From contig NC_084933.1 in NCBI RefSeq assembly GCF_958298935.1, positions 11,639,001 through 11,703,000 on the forward strand: DNA of 64,000 nt, written 5' to 3'. This document shows positions 33,491 through 44,806 of this stretch, in pieces (within the stretch, counting starts at the first letter, position 1; each line of letters begins with the position of its first letter). Under the pieces are notes generated by a model, which saw only the letters and a program-made list of their open reading frames with translations, searched no databases and was not told where the DNA came from. The position numbers were made by a program, and so were the translations under genes. This DNA comes from Phragmites australis. Its lineage: Eukaryota; Streptophyta; Magnoliopsida; Poales; Poaceae.

Positions 33491-34801
33491 CAGTGGGAAG
33501 CCCCGACAGGGTGCCACCGTCCGGCGAGTGCGCTGCGCTTGCTGATTGTTCTCAAGATTCCTCGTGGATGGACGAGATCCGATGGTACTTGAAGGAAAAG
33601 TTCCTCCCCGGGGATGAAGCTTCTGTCGAAAGAGTTGCTCGGCAGTACAAACACTATGCCATAGTAGACGGGGATCTCTACCGGCGTAGCACAGGCGGCA
33701 TCCTTCTGAAATGCATCACCTGGGCAGAAGGCGGCGAGCTTCTCGCTGAGGTCCACGAGGGCGAGTGTGGTGGCCATGCATCATTTCGCACATTGGTCGG
33801 GAAGGCCTTCCGGTAAGGTTTCTACTGGCCTACAACCCTCTAGGATGCTTCCGAGCTGGTTCGGCACTGCAGGGCATGCCAATTCCACGCAAAGCAGATT
33901 CACCATCCAGCTCAGGCTCTTCAAACCATCCCCCTGTCATGGCCTTTCGCGGTCTGGGGGCTGGACATTCTGGGTCCATTCCCCCGAGCGATCGGGGGCT
34001 ATGAGTACCTCTACGTCGCCATCGACAAATTCACCAAGTAGCCGGAGGCGGTTCTAGTCGTCAAGGTGACCAAGAACACGGCGCTCCAGTTTATCCACGG
34101 TATCACCAGTCGCTTTGGTGTCCCGAACCGGATCATCACCGACAACGGCACTCAGTTCACAAGTGCCCTGTTCGGGGACTACTACGAAGACCTCGGCATC
34201 AAGCTCTGCTTCGCCTCCGTCACTCATCCTCGGAGCAATGGGCAGGTCGAGCGTGCCAACACGGAGATACTGAAGAGGCTCAAAACCCGGACCTACAACG
34301 TGCTCGCAAAGCACGGGAAAGGGTGGATCGACGAGCTACCTGCCGTGCTATGGGCCAATCGGACTACGCCAAGTCGCGCTACAGGGGAGACTCCTTTCTT
34401 CCTTGTGTACGGCGCTGAGACGGTCCTTCCCTCCAAACTCACTTTAGGCTCCCCTCGGGTGCATGCCTACTCTGAAGGCGAGCAGGAGCAGCAAAGGCGC
34501 GACGACGTCGACTATTTGGAAGAGCGCCGGCAGCGTGCCACCGTCAGAGCAGCGCGCTACCAGCAAAAGCCTGCGGCGCTACCATCAGCGTCACGTCCGG
34601 GCCCGGTCTCTCGAGGTGGGGGATCTAGTTCTCCGACGCGACCAATCGCGCGAAGGAAGGAATAAGCTGTCCCCTATGTGGGAAGACCCCTTTACCATGA
34701 TCGGTGTCCCGCGAGAAGGATCCTTCCGGTTGGCCGCAGAAGATGGGCAACCGCTTCCCAACCCGTGGAACATCGAGCACCTGTGCAAGTTCTTCCCGTA
34801 G
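33491..34801 (+). pseudogene. E1 integrase
   Basis: The N-terminal zinc-binding part is visible (HEGECGGH, then CRACQFHAK). The catalytic core has D in GLDILGPF (33964), D in ITDNGTQFTS (34138) and E in NGQVERANTEI (34241). The C-terminal part (LEVGDLVLRR, LSPMWEDPFTM) ends in TAG at 34799-34801. Stops at 33815, 33841 and 34041 and a shift near 34570 break it. Integrase would join element DNA to the chromosome. Confidence 0.92.
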
Positions 34802-36487
34802 ATGGCCATGTCTGCAGGCTCTGGTCAACCAGGCCGGGGGCTTCCCCCCGCCCAAGTTGACCGGGGGCTACCACTATCTGGGTAAGTCACCCAACCTTGT
34901 AAAAAAAAATTGTCAATACAATATGTATATCAATGTGCAATACTTATGTCAAATTTTATTTTTCTAGATTCCATATGTTAAGTTGTTTGGTGAGATGCTC
35001 GATTGTGCGAGAAAATGCGCTCTCTCTTTTTCCCCGTTGATAAAAGAATCCCGATCGGTATGCGCGCGGGCAGTTGCCGCTAACTTACGTCTGTTGTGGT
35101 AGGCTGTGGTGTTCGGTGTCGTGACAGTCTCCCGAGCACTACCGAGCCCCTGGGGTCCTCGGGTAATCCTATCGCTTGAGCCGCTCGAGTAGTTTGGAGC
35201 CTAGGCCCCAGGGGCGGGCTGTCGGTACTCGGTCTGGTCTGTCATACCCAGGCGCCACCGAACTATAGAACCTCTGGGTTATACCCCTGCCTGCTCTTGT
35301 CCGCCGGTCTGGGCATTCGAGAGGTCTCGGGTCGAAAATGAGAGCAGTCTATAATGAGTACCGCACTAACAGAGCGCACCAAGCAAAGATTTTCTCTATT
35401 TTTCTCGAGTCACAGATCAACAATCGAAAGTAAGAACAGCTCGACCGCGAGGGCCTCATTGCCCAGGTCGCTGCTCGGCCTTGGGAGTCCTCGGGCGGTC
35501 CTACTGCTCGGGCATGAGTGGTCGGGATCGCCTGATCCCGGGCTCCCCATGCGCCCCCTGTAGCTCGGGCGCCCCAGCCACGGGAACCAAGCTCCCGGGC
35601 ACCCTGAGCTCGGAGCGCATGCCTCTCCTGGATCGGTTGGCCGAAAAGCTGACAGCTGTCCGGTGAGTGGTTAAATTCATACGATTTTACATTCAGCAAT
35701 ATATTGTTCCCGAGTTGTCCTCGGGGGCTCTCGTACTCTAATCTGTTCGGTGAGATGGTCTCCTCACGCGCAAAACCCTGCCACGTGTCCACTTTTTCCT
35801 GGAATGACAGAACGGTCAGTAGAAAGGTGTACCGTACGTACGGTAATGTCTGACCGAAGTCTTTCATGGTGGTCGTGGTGTTTGGTCCGCTTAAAGGGGC
35901 CTGAGCACTACCGAGTCCCTGGGGTTCTCGGGTAATCCTATCGCTCGAGCCGCTTTAGTAGTCCGGAGCCTAGGGCCTAGGGGCGGGCTGTCGGTGCTCG
36001 GTCTGGTCCGTCCTAAGCCCGGGCACCACCAAACCATGGAGACTCTTGGTCACATTCCCGCCCGCACGTGTCTCCAGTCTACTTGCCGAGTGGTCGCGTA
36101 GTGGGAAAGTGTTCACTGGTCATGGCGTGCTCCGTGCTGGATCGATCCATCTCCCGAGCAAGGAAGTTTGTGTCTTTGTCTTTTGACTTAGCCGTTGCGG
36201 ACTCGCGAGGGCTCGGGGGCTGAACACGCCGAGAAGGCCTCACTGCTCGGGTGATGAGTGGTCGGGGCGACTTCATTCTCGGGGAAGGAAAGGTCAGGCT
36301 CGGTCCGACTGAGTACTCCTCGGGGCATCAAGTGAAAATAGCAGAAACTTCATCAAGCACTCAGAAGAACACTGGAGTTGTGACCCCAAAGAAAGGCTTC
36401 CATTATATTCACAAAAGGACAGCTATTCTGAGGGATCACTCCCATATTTACATCAAGTCAAAGAAAAAGAAAAAAAACTACAAAAGC
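34802..36487 (+). other. E1 spacer between pol and the antisense gene
   Basis: This is noncoding with a duplicated block. 'gagcactaccgag...gggcgggctgtcgg' occurs at about 35134-35345 and again at about 35903-36110, some 770 bp apart. The same pair is present in E2. It may hold 3' processing sites for both the pol RNA and the convergent antisense RNA. Confidence 0.6.
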
Positions 36488-39400
36488 CTAGTCGGAGTCG
36501 GAGCCCTCGCCGCTGCTCCCCGAGTCTGGAGTCGGTGGTGCCTCTCGTCTGAAGCAGGCCGCCACCGCTGCGGCGACGCCCCGGACTGCCTCCCGGGCGG
36601 CCTCTTCCTCGGCTTCGATCACCTCTTCCCGAGCTGGTTCCAGCGGAAAGTTCGGGTCCCGGCTTCGGTAGCAGGCCAGGACATGCTCGGCCACTGCCTG
36701 GGCCAAGCCACGCCCTTCCCGGGCGGCGAGCTCCTGGACGGCCTGGGGGAGCGCCTCGAGACGCTGGCTGATTCTCTGAAAGCCAAGGGCAACCTGGCCG
36801 AGGCCCGTCCCCTTCGCTTCCACGTGGACTCGCCCGAGCCCAGCCACCCCCACGGACCTCTGCGCTTGCCGGAGGATGTCTTCCATCATCCGCTTCACGC
36901 TGGCCCGTTCGGCCGTGGCGGCCTCGAGCTCCTCCGTCGCGCTCTGCAGCCGCTCCTCGAGGCCCTGTCCCCCGGCCGCCCCAGCAGAGGCAGCGCCGGG
37001 CGCCTAGGCTTCAGCCAGCTTCACCCGCTCTGCAAGGACGGAGAGAGCTTGCTCGCGGGCGGTCAACTCTGACTCCCACTTGGCGGCCCGCTCCTCCCGA
37101 GCGACGGCGGCCACCGCTGCCACGGCAGCCTCTGTCTCCCGACGGGTCAGCTGATCCTCCCAGGCTTCCAAATCAGCCACCGTGATGTTGACGTCGATCT
37201 CTCGGATCACGACGTCCTCCTCCCGGCGCTGGAGCTCCTCCTCCTAGTGCTGGAGCTCCTCCTCCCGGTGGTGGAGTTCGGCGTGGATCCGGTCAGCCTC
37301 GCCTTTCTGGCGGGCCAATTCAGCCTGGGAGGCCTCCGCTGCCCTCTCGCGGGCCAGGACTGCCTCCTCCCACGCCTGCGCCTGCCTCTCCCAGGCGAGT
37401 GCCTCGGCAGCCTGTTGTCGCGATGCCTCGGCCAGGCGGCGGCGTCTTCCCGCTCCCGCATGGCCTCCGTGTGAGTGCCCTCTAGGGCCTTCCGCTCCTC
37501 CTCCAGAGCGCGCCGCTCGCTCTCGTTGGTGGCGCGCGCCGCGGCAAGGCGGGCCTCAAAAATGCGCCAGCCCATGACAAGCCGCTACCTCTCCGCAGCA
37601 AGGGCGGCGCGCTTCGCCTCAAGCTGCGTCATCTCCCCCACCACGGCCGCCTCCAGCCGCCCGATCACCTCCCGGGCGCTCCCTAGTACGACTGGAAGGT
37701 GGTCGGCGGGCTGGCTGGGCGACGGCTGGGTGCTGGGTCCCCTGCGAGCCTCCTCCGAGGGGCTCGGGGTCCCCGAAAATTGCCATGCAGGCACCGCCCA
37801 TGACGAGGTCGTCCGCCTCACGCTCGACGCGCTCGGGGTGGACTCAGCCGGCGCCGGTCGCTCGGGCGTGGCCGCTGCTGTCGGCTCAGGGCAGGGCGGC
37901 GCCTGCGGCTCTGTCTCTCCCGGCGCGCTCGGCGGCCCCAGCTCCACTGACGTGCTCGGCTCGGGGGCTGGAGCCGACCTCGGCGCCTTCGGCCGTCCCT
38001 GGTCCTCGGCGGCGCCCGTAGGCGGTCTGCAAAAGAAGAACGTGGTTAGTCTTCGAACTCAGTCTGGGCAAGACATGCTCAGGAAAAAGGGAAGGGAAGC
38101 TTACACAGGTGTGGGTCTTCGGTATTGCCACCTCGATGTCGGGATCCTGTACCCCGGGCCTGATGGCGTTGGCCCGGAGTCCTCCCTCCTCCTCTTCCGC
38201 GGGGGGCTCTGCGGGGCCGCCGCGCGGTCTCCGGGCTCCAGACCAGGCCCAAGCAGATCAAGGTCTGGTTCCAGAACCGCAGATGCCGCCCCCGCCGACG
38301 GCCCCACGCTGGGCGACTGATTGCCCCGACCTCCCTCCTCGCCTGGCGACAGCGACGGCGGGGACGCCGGCATAGGAACGAAAGTCTGGGGGCGCTTCCC
38401 CTGTCCCCCGGCGTTGTCCCCGCCCCGCTGCTAGCGGCACCTCCTTCTCCAGCCTGGTGGCTGCTGCCCGCAGCAGCCCCACCGCTGGCCTGCGGCCCGC
38501 CACCTGCGGTGCCCGAGCCACCGGTCTGCGCCAGATTGCCTACGGCCTCCTCACTGGCCGCCTCGTCCACCAAGGGAATCTGGATAGTCCCGGGGTTCCG
38601 GCGCCCCGTCCGGTCGACCAGCCCCTGGGCGTCAAACTCCGGCAGCGTCGCTTGCAGCGCCACCCGGTTTGGATCGGCACAGAGCGCTAGGTCCTCCCGG
38701 GGGAGCTCCGCCCGGCTCAGGTCGTCCACCCCAATCACCACCTGGAGCAGGCCCCTCAGCGCTGGCCTGCCCAGGTCCCACTCCACGCCGATCTGGGTCC
38801 GGGTGATGTCCTGGGGGCCGGTGTAAAACCAGCAGGGCTGGGCCTGTTCCCGCAGTGGCGCCAGGTGGCGGCGCAGGAAGTTCACCACCACCATCACCGA
38901 AGTAAGCCCGGCCTGGCGCAGGAAGTCGATGCGCTCCAGGACCGGCGCAATCCGCTCGTCCGCTTGCAGCGGAACCTCCCAGGTCACCTTCCGGGGTTCC
39001 GCCGCCATCTCTGGCAGGGTCAGACGGTCGTGGGGGCTGACGTCGACGTATAACCAGTCACGCCGCCAGTCCTCCCACTTGCTCCGCAGCACCTGGGGAA
39101 TGTATTGCTCCCCCAGGCCGTCCCGCAGCCGGAAGTTGTAGCAACCGGTGACGTCCACGGTGGAGAGGCCCCTCTTCTTCCCGACCGACCGCAGCACAAA
39201 GAAGTGCCAGAAGAGCGTCACCGACGGTGGCACCCCCACGAACATCTCGCAGAAGTGAGCGAAGATCGCCAGGATGACGACAGAGTTGGGGCTGAGGTGC
39301 ACCAACTGGATCTCGAACGTGTCGAGGATATGGAGAAAGAATGTCGAGAATGGCGGCACCAGCCTGGCCGCCACGAAGGAAGTAAAGAGAACGATGCGCC

Positions 39401-39575
39401 CCCGCCGGTTCGTCACCGGCGGGAAGCTCACCGGTGCCACCACCGAGGCCCCTCGCTGGCCCTCGGGAACCATCAGCTTCCGAACCCTGTCCGCCGCCTC
39501 CTCGTTCACCAGCCGGGACTCCGGCAGAATGCTGTCGGTTGCCTGGTCGCAGCGGCTTCCTCCTGCTCTCGACAT
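36488..39575 (-). CDS. E1 antisense gene, PF04195-like protein with coiled coil, one intron, decayed
   Basis: The gene reads opposite to gag-pol. Exon 1 (39575-38105) has a conserved segment at residues ~55-115 (VLFTSFVAARLVPPFSTFF, IQLVHLSPNSVVILAIFAH, MFVGVPPSVTLFWHFF). This fits the plant domain named putative gypsy type transposon (PF04195, from memory). WEDWRRDWLYVDV and a Gly/Ala-rich stretch follow. After a frame change near 38400 it reads PRKRRREDSG and reaches a GTAAGC donor. A 68-nt intron (38104-38037, acceptor TTTTGCAG) joins in frame to exon 2. Exon 2 holds PPTGAAEDQG, a long coiled coil and a C-terminal VHVEAKGTGLGQVALGF...GSDSD. Frame breaks in exon 2 show decay. A TATA box lies 146 nt upstream of the ATG. 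Function unknown. Confidence 0.75.
38037..38104 (-). other. 68-nt intron in the E1 antisense gene
   Basis: On the minus strand it runs GTAAGCTTCC...CTTCTTTTGCAG. The donor, the pyrimidine-rich end and the acceptor are standard. Skipping it joins RRPTP and PPTGAA through one split codon. Confidence 0.65.
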
Positions 39576-39720
39576 CTCGTCAGGGTGGGGGATGATCTGG
39601 ACGGTGGGGGAAGACGAGCGCTCTGATCGCCTAAGGAAAGTCTAGGGCTCAGGAGCGCAAGGAAGATGAAAGCTTGATCGCAAGATGGCGTAAAGAGGGG
39701 GGCGGTTCGCTCCCCTCCTC

Positions 39721-39728
39721 CTTTTATA
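39721..39728 (-). promoter_or_regulatory. TATA box of the E1 antisense gene
   Basis: The minus strand reads GGGGTATAAAAGGAGG here, 146 nt upstream of the ATG at 39575, inside the region between pol and the 3' LTR. Confidence 0.65.
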
Positions 39729-40091
39729 CCCCAGGGAAATTCAAACGTCGCCTGTCGCGGTGCGCTCTGCGGGGCGGTTTCCTCGGCCAACGCACCCGAC
39801 AGGTGAATCTCCCTCAAACCGTGCGGTTGTCAGCAGTTGCCAGGCGTACTTCCCTCGATTTGCGCGTTTGCCACGCACGCCGCTTGCCTCGTTATCACGC
39901 GCTGCCCGTCCCGTTATCACACGCCTCAGGAGTCGTCTGGACTCGCGTCCGTTCGACTCCCCTTGGGCCGTACCAGAAGCCCGGACCAGAAGGATCACCA
40001 TCTGAAAGTTCATCACGTGGCGTCAGTCCCGGCTTCGGCCTCGTTGACAACGAAGGGCCCATCCGCAGTCTTTGGGCTATTGCCTGCCAAT

Positions 40092-40106
40092 GGGCCCGGG
40101 GGCTGC
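40092..40106 (+). other. E1 polypurine tract
   Basis: GGGCCCGGGGGCTGC lies immediately before the 3' LTR start. It is G-rich rather than pure purine. Confidence 0.6.
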
Positions 40107-41480
40107 TGTCGGTGTATCAGGAACCCGGGGTCCCCGAATCCCGAGGCCAGGCCAGCAATCCGCCACGTGGCGCCATCCCGCGGAGTTTCCTCCGCGAGGT
40201 AAAAAAAGATTAAGTCCCGGGAGAGGGCGCTCAGGGCCACAGTCGGTGGTCCCCGAGCACCCCAGTTCCCCGATGATCTGCGAAGTCTAAGTGCCAGAAA
40301 GAAAGTGCTCGGGAAGGTGTACGGTGACCCTCGAGCACCCGAGTCCCCCGACGGTCAGGAAGGCTAAGTACCGGGAGAAGTGTACCCGGGGCCGCGAGTG
40401 GTGGCCCCCCGGGCGCCCAAGTATCCCGAGGACCCACTAAAGTAAGTGCCGGGAGAGAGTGCTCGGGGAGGTGAACAGTGACCCCCGAGTACTCGGTTCC
40501 CCGAGGACCAAGAAGGGCATTCTCGGGAGAGAGTGCTCGGGGAGGTGAACAGTACCCCCCGAGCACTCGGTTCCCCGATGACTCAAAAAGCCCCTTGACA
40601 GTGGCCCAGACAGGGGTCCGCTGATGAGGTGTCGGCCAGTCAGAGGTCTGAGGCCGCATTTAAGAGCGTGTGTGGCCTGTCACCTCCACCTGCTCCCGCC
40701 ACGTCCGGTGTCAGTTCCTACCACATTTTTGGCAGAGGGGCGTGGGGTCATTGAATGCACGGGTTCCATCTCGTGCCATCCGGCCCGTCTCGGGATAACG
40801 TCGAAAGGGTCAAGGCGTTCCGTCTGCCGCGCTGCTGTGGCAGGAGAACAAGATAGGGCGGGCACACTGAGCAGCTCTGCGGCTGCCCGGTGGGCCCTCT
40901 CTACGGCGCCCGTTGCCAGTGCATTTATGGTGACAGACGACCGAGCGTGGGATGCTTTTTCCACCCCCGGTCACTTCACCCAGAGGTAATGATGACGCCT
41001 TTTCCATTTATGGTGTCTCGGAACTCGTGCACCCCCTCCCGTTCGGGGCACGCTGCTGCCGGCGGATATTTAAAGTGGCCGGCGGCATAGAAGAAAGGAG
41101 AGTAGTGAAAAGAAAAAAAGACAAACTTCGGAAAAGGAAACAATTGCTCATAAACAGAGAAGAGAAGATCACAGGTTAAAAAAAAAGAGCCCAAGGCTCT
41201 AAGATAGATAAACATTTTTGTAACCAGCAACATCCTTGAGGGACTTTCTCAGGGTATTTATAGTATCCATACAGAAGTAGGGTGTTACGCTCCCATGCGG
41301 CCCGAACCTATCTAACCGCTGGTGCATTTACTCCGTTTCACATTAGATCATTCCACCCCCACCGACCATCGCATTTATACCCATTTATTTCTCCGGCGAA
41401 CATATTCAGGATCATCCCCCGGCCGAATATCTAAAAAAGGGTCCCCCAGGATCCCTGCAACAGGAGTTCACCCTCTGACA
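40107..41480 (+). repeat. E1 3' LTR (1374 bp)
   Basis: It is collinear with the 5' LTR from TGTCGGTGTATCAGG to CCCTCTGACA. It is 72 bp shorter because one unit of the hairpin array, present in the 5' LTR at about 27720-27795 and in E2, is missing near 40452. TATTTAAA is at 41067-41074. Confidence 0.93.
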
Positions 41481-42468
41481 GATGGGTTTGGTTCCCGCTC
41501 TTCGCTACGGACGTGCACGATTATACATGTGGGTGGAACAAAAACTGACAAATACATATATAAATAAGCACTACTCGTAACTATCATACCCGATTATCAT
41601 CCTTTCTTATGCTGAGAGTGTAGGTGTGCAACTAGCTTACCAGAGAGCTCGAGTACGAGACTCGGCACTGGTGTTCACCAGTTTCACAAGTATAAACGTG
41701 TCGTTAGTGAAAAAAAAAAATCATGTGCAAACGCTTCGTTACCTTTGTGCCTTCAATAAATTCCTTAGTGGACATGTACGTGTTTGGTAGTGATATGAGT
41801 GTAGTGTGCATCAACGTCTGCATCTGTCTTGTACTTAAAAAAAATAAGATTGCATCTTTCGACTTAAGGAAAAAAATGCCTAGCAATATAAAAAATCACG
41901 GTAATAGAATGAGAAAGTCTCCCAAATCTGGTTCAGGTTCACACTTCAGTGAGCGTGTAGCTTCCAGTTTGCTTCTTTTCCTTCCTCGCGCAAAGCATTT
42001 TTCAGGCTGCTGGGCAGGCACTCCGACACAAGTTTGTTAAAAGTTCAGATGCGCTTGAAAAGGGTGAACAGGGCAATTCATACATGTGAGCTTACCCATG
42101 AGAATTACCATGATATGCATATGCGACAACTGAAGCAACAAGTTTCCTCTAAACAGTGCGGTAAAACTTTTGAGTTCATTCTCGATATTCAAACAATCAA
42201 ATGGATCTCCTATTGTTTATGTACACATATACACATACAAACGGTTGGAAAAATACGCACTTTTATATTTAATTTAATTTAATTCCTAAATAAATCATGA
42301 GTAGAAACTAGTAGACAAACATCATGATATACCAACAATACAAAGTAGACATGTCTGTAAAAAACTGCATATGTAACTCTCAAAAGTACTCGCTAGCACG
42401 AACATCAAAGTCCTACTCAACATGGCAAACATAATTAAATAAAAATTGATCATAACAAATGTACCAAT
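41481..42468. other. flank between E1 and a copia-like LTR, no gene seen
   Basis: AT-rich text with no domain. It may include leader sequence of the LTR element at 42469-43149, which reads in this direction. Confidence 0.35.
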
Positions 42469-43149
42469 TGACAGCGAGAGATGTAGAAGCCCCCGTGATG
42501 TCGATACAGAAGATGTCGGTGAACAGGAAACAGATCATGTGCAGTTGATGGTGAAGTGGAAGTAGATCGCGAGTAGTCGTGCAGAACGTATTTCAAAAAC
42601 CTTATTCGCCTTCTCCTAGTGTAGGATCACAAGGATAACGAATTCTAGAGATATACTCTTCCGACCGCTGGTTCACATTGGCGTAGCAGGATAGAGTAGA
42701 TTACTTATGATGGCGCACCAAAGAGGAAGAAGCAAAACCTTAATTGCATATATTCTTTGTGATAGCGAACAATAGATATATATAGAGAAACCGTGTGGTT
42801 GAGATATGTCACGATCGGACTCTTAATTGACACAATTTTCTATAAATAATTGTAGATCGTTTTTCTGCACAACAAAAGAATAAAACTGCAAAATAGAGAT
42901 ACCAACCCACCTACATGTGCCCACACTCCGACCTTAACTGGCGAGAAGATTAAATGTGTGTGGCCTTCTAGCCCTCTCTTCCATATTTGCTAAGGAAGTG
43001 AAGGATAACAACTCCTTATAAGTTGATCTCCCTCTGTCCCCACTAGTAAAGTGGGACTAAACCCACCACCTCCACTTTCTTGATGGGCCTTTGAGATTTA
43101 TTGGAAAATATTCTTAAAAATAAATGTTCTAGGCCCATATATCCCAACA
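42469..43149 (-). repeat. copia-like LTR (681 bp)
   Basis: On the minus strand it begins TGTTGGGATATATGGGCC, a start I know from grass copia-type LTRs, and ends CTCTCGCTGTCA. It is followed by ATTGGTACATTTG, a degraded initiator-Met primer site. No gag or pol follows within the next kilobase, so this is a solo LTR or 5'-end remnant. The outer end near 43149 is firm; the inner end rests on the PBS-like text. Confidence 0.5.
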
Positions 43150-44806
43150 CAAACAAGCACACGAAACATCATTTTGAAGCAGACAAGATCACAGGATTCC
43201 AAAAAATAAAATAAAATGAAATGGATTGTTGTTTATGTACATGTACACAATAACAATGCATATTTATTAAAAAAAGAACAAATAAAATTAATGATGAACA
43301 AAATCAACAAACTAGACTACAGACCAAAACAAATATTTACAGCGACAACCGTGTTTTCGTGACGTGTTTTCCTGCAGAAAGTAAAGGATATGTCAAACAC
43401 TCCATCTTCATGAGATTAGTTTTCAAAGGTAAGAAAAAGGAAGCAAACGCCGTTCCAGAAGTTCCACCCAATACGAGACACTAATTTGTTACTGTTGTTG
43501 TCCGGAAATAGTTGGTCACTCAAACATATTTCACGGTTTCACCACAGCTTCTTATAGAATCCGGAAGCTATACATTTGTCCATATATATTGTCATACTTT
43601 ATAATAGGTTCTATTCAGTTTCTTTAGGTTTCATGAGATGGAAGTGCTCATATGCTTCAGAAAAAAGAAAAGAAACCCAAAAGTAATTCAATTGGGCGTT
43701 CAAACAGTTGGTGCTTTAGTTCAAAGGCTTCAACGAGATCACATGTTCCAGGTAAATGAATGTGTACATAGAACATAATAGCAGATTGTGTCATGCTGAA
43801 GAATTCAAGAAACATTGTCTGTTTGTCGAAAAGTAGGAAATGATGTTCCATAGATAGTTTAGGGCATCTCAAATTCACTAGGGTGCTGAAAAGTTAGTGA
43901 AACAATAGTAATAGTACACTAAGCACATGGCTGCTCAAGTTACAGTTTCAGTCAGATATGCTATATTGTTTCAAGAACTACGAGATAGTCAAATAGGTTA
44001 GCTTGGATGGCAGGGAAAAATAACAATGCAATCTATCATGTAACAGGTAGTGTCTTATCCATTCAGAAATAACATTGTCCGCAACCTAATAAGTTCATGG
44101 AAATATATATGTTAAATTCGTCCATACTGCATGATATAAGCATTATGAGAGTATCCTAATAAGGTCGAAAGTGGGTGCTGTGCAATTTATGGCCAGTGGG
44201 ACCAGAGAGTTAAAATAAGGACTGCAAAAAAGTTTGATACTTCAGTTAGGATTTAGGAATACTAGGTAGTTCTGAGGCAGACCTGCCTGCTAAGAGTTGC
44301 ACAGCATAAAGAATCAGGCAGGTGTTCTACTGTAAATCTGACATTTCAATACTTATCTTACAACACAAACCAGCAACCGCATTGATGCTTTTGAACATTA
44401 CACTACCAAAACTTGTACTCTATTAAACCAATCCAATCATTCAAAACAAAATAAAATGCTAGTTTGATCAGGCTTGCTTGTATTATTATGACCAAGATAA
44501 ACTTAAGAGTTTGAATGAACAGATCAAAGCATTTGTGGGGTGAGTCAATAATAGAGCTTACAAGCCGATCAACTTCAAATAGATTCTCAAGCATGCCTAA
44601 AACTTACTTATTGGATTGAAAGGCTGCTTAACAAAACACGCTACAAGATGGGCCGCAAGCACATGTACTCAGTTTGTAATATAGATTTGTGCTTCTAACA
44701 GGTGTCATTTTATATATTGATCAATGAATCATTGAAGATATTATGCTATACACAGCACAAAAAAAAAAATGTGCAAGAAAGTAACAAAATTCCATTCCGT
44801 ACTGAC
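43150..44806. other. downstream region of the GTD-binding gene, no gene seen
   Basis: AT-rich. Small frames have no recognised domain. The 3' untranslated part of the gene ending at 44807 lies at its right side. Confidence 0.4.

Larger units (their letters stand above)
27372..41480 (+). mobile_element. E1: complete Tat-lineage Ty3/gypsy LTR retrotransposon, 14.1 kb
   Basis: Order: 5' LTR, PBS, gag, protease, RT, RNase H, second (archaeal-type) RNase H, integrase, spacer, antisense gene, polypurine tract, 3' LTR. A second RNase H before the integrase and an extra ORF between pol and the 3' LTR are known traits of the plant Tat lineage. The flanks gacgg (27367-27371) and gatgg (41481-41485) are an imperfect 5-bp duplication. 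All coding parts carry stops or frameshifts, so the copy is not autonomous. The LTRs differ by scattered substitutions and one 72-bp indel, so the insertion is not very recent. A sister copy lies at 52553-63276. Confidence 0.93.

Noticed and set aside
36251..39645. Long plus-strand frames at 36251-37072, 37475-38320 and 39105-39626
   Set aside because: They are mirror frames of the GC-rich antisense gene, have no domain, and the opposite strand has conserved blocks, a TATA box and an intron.
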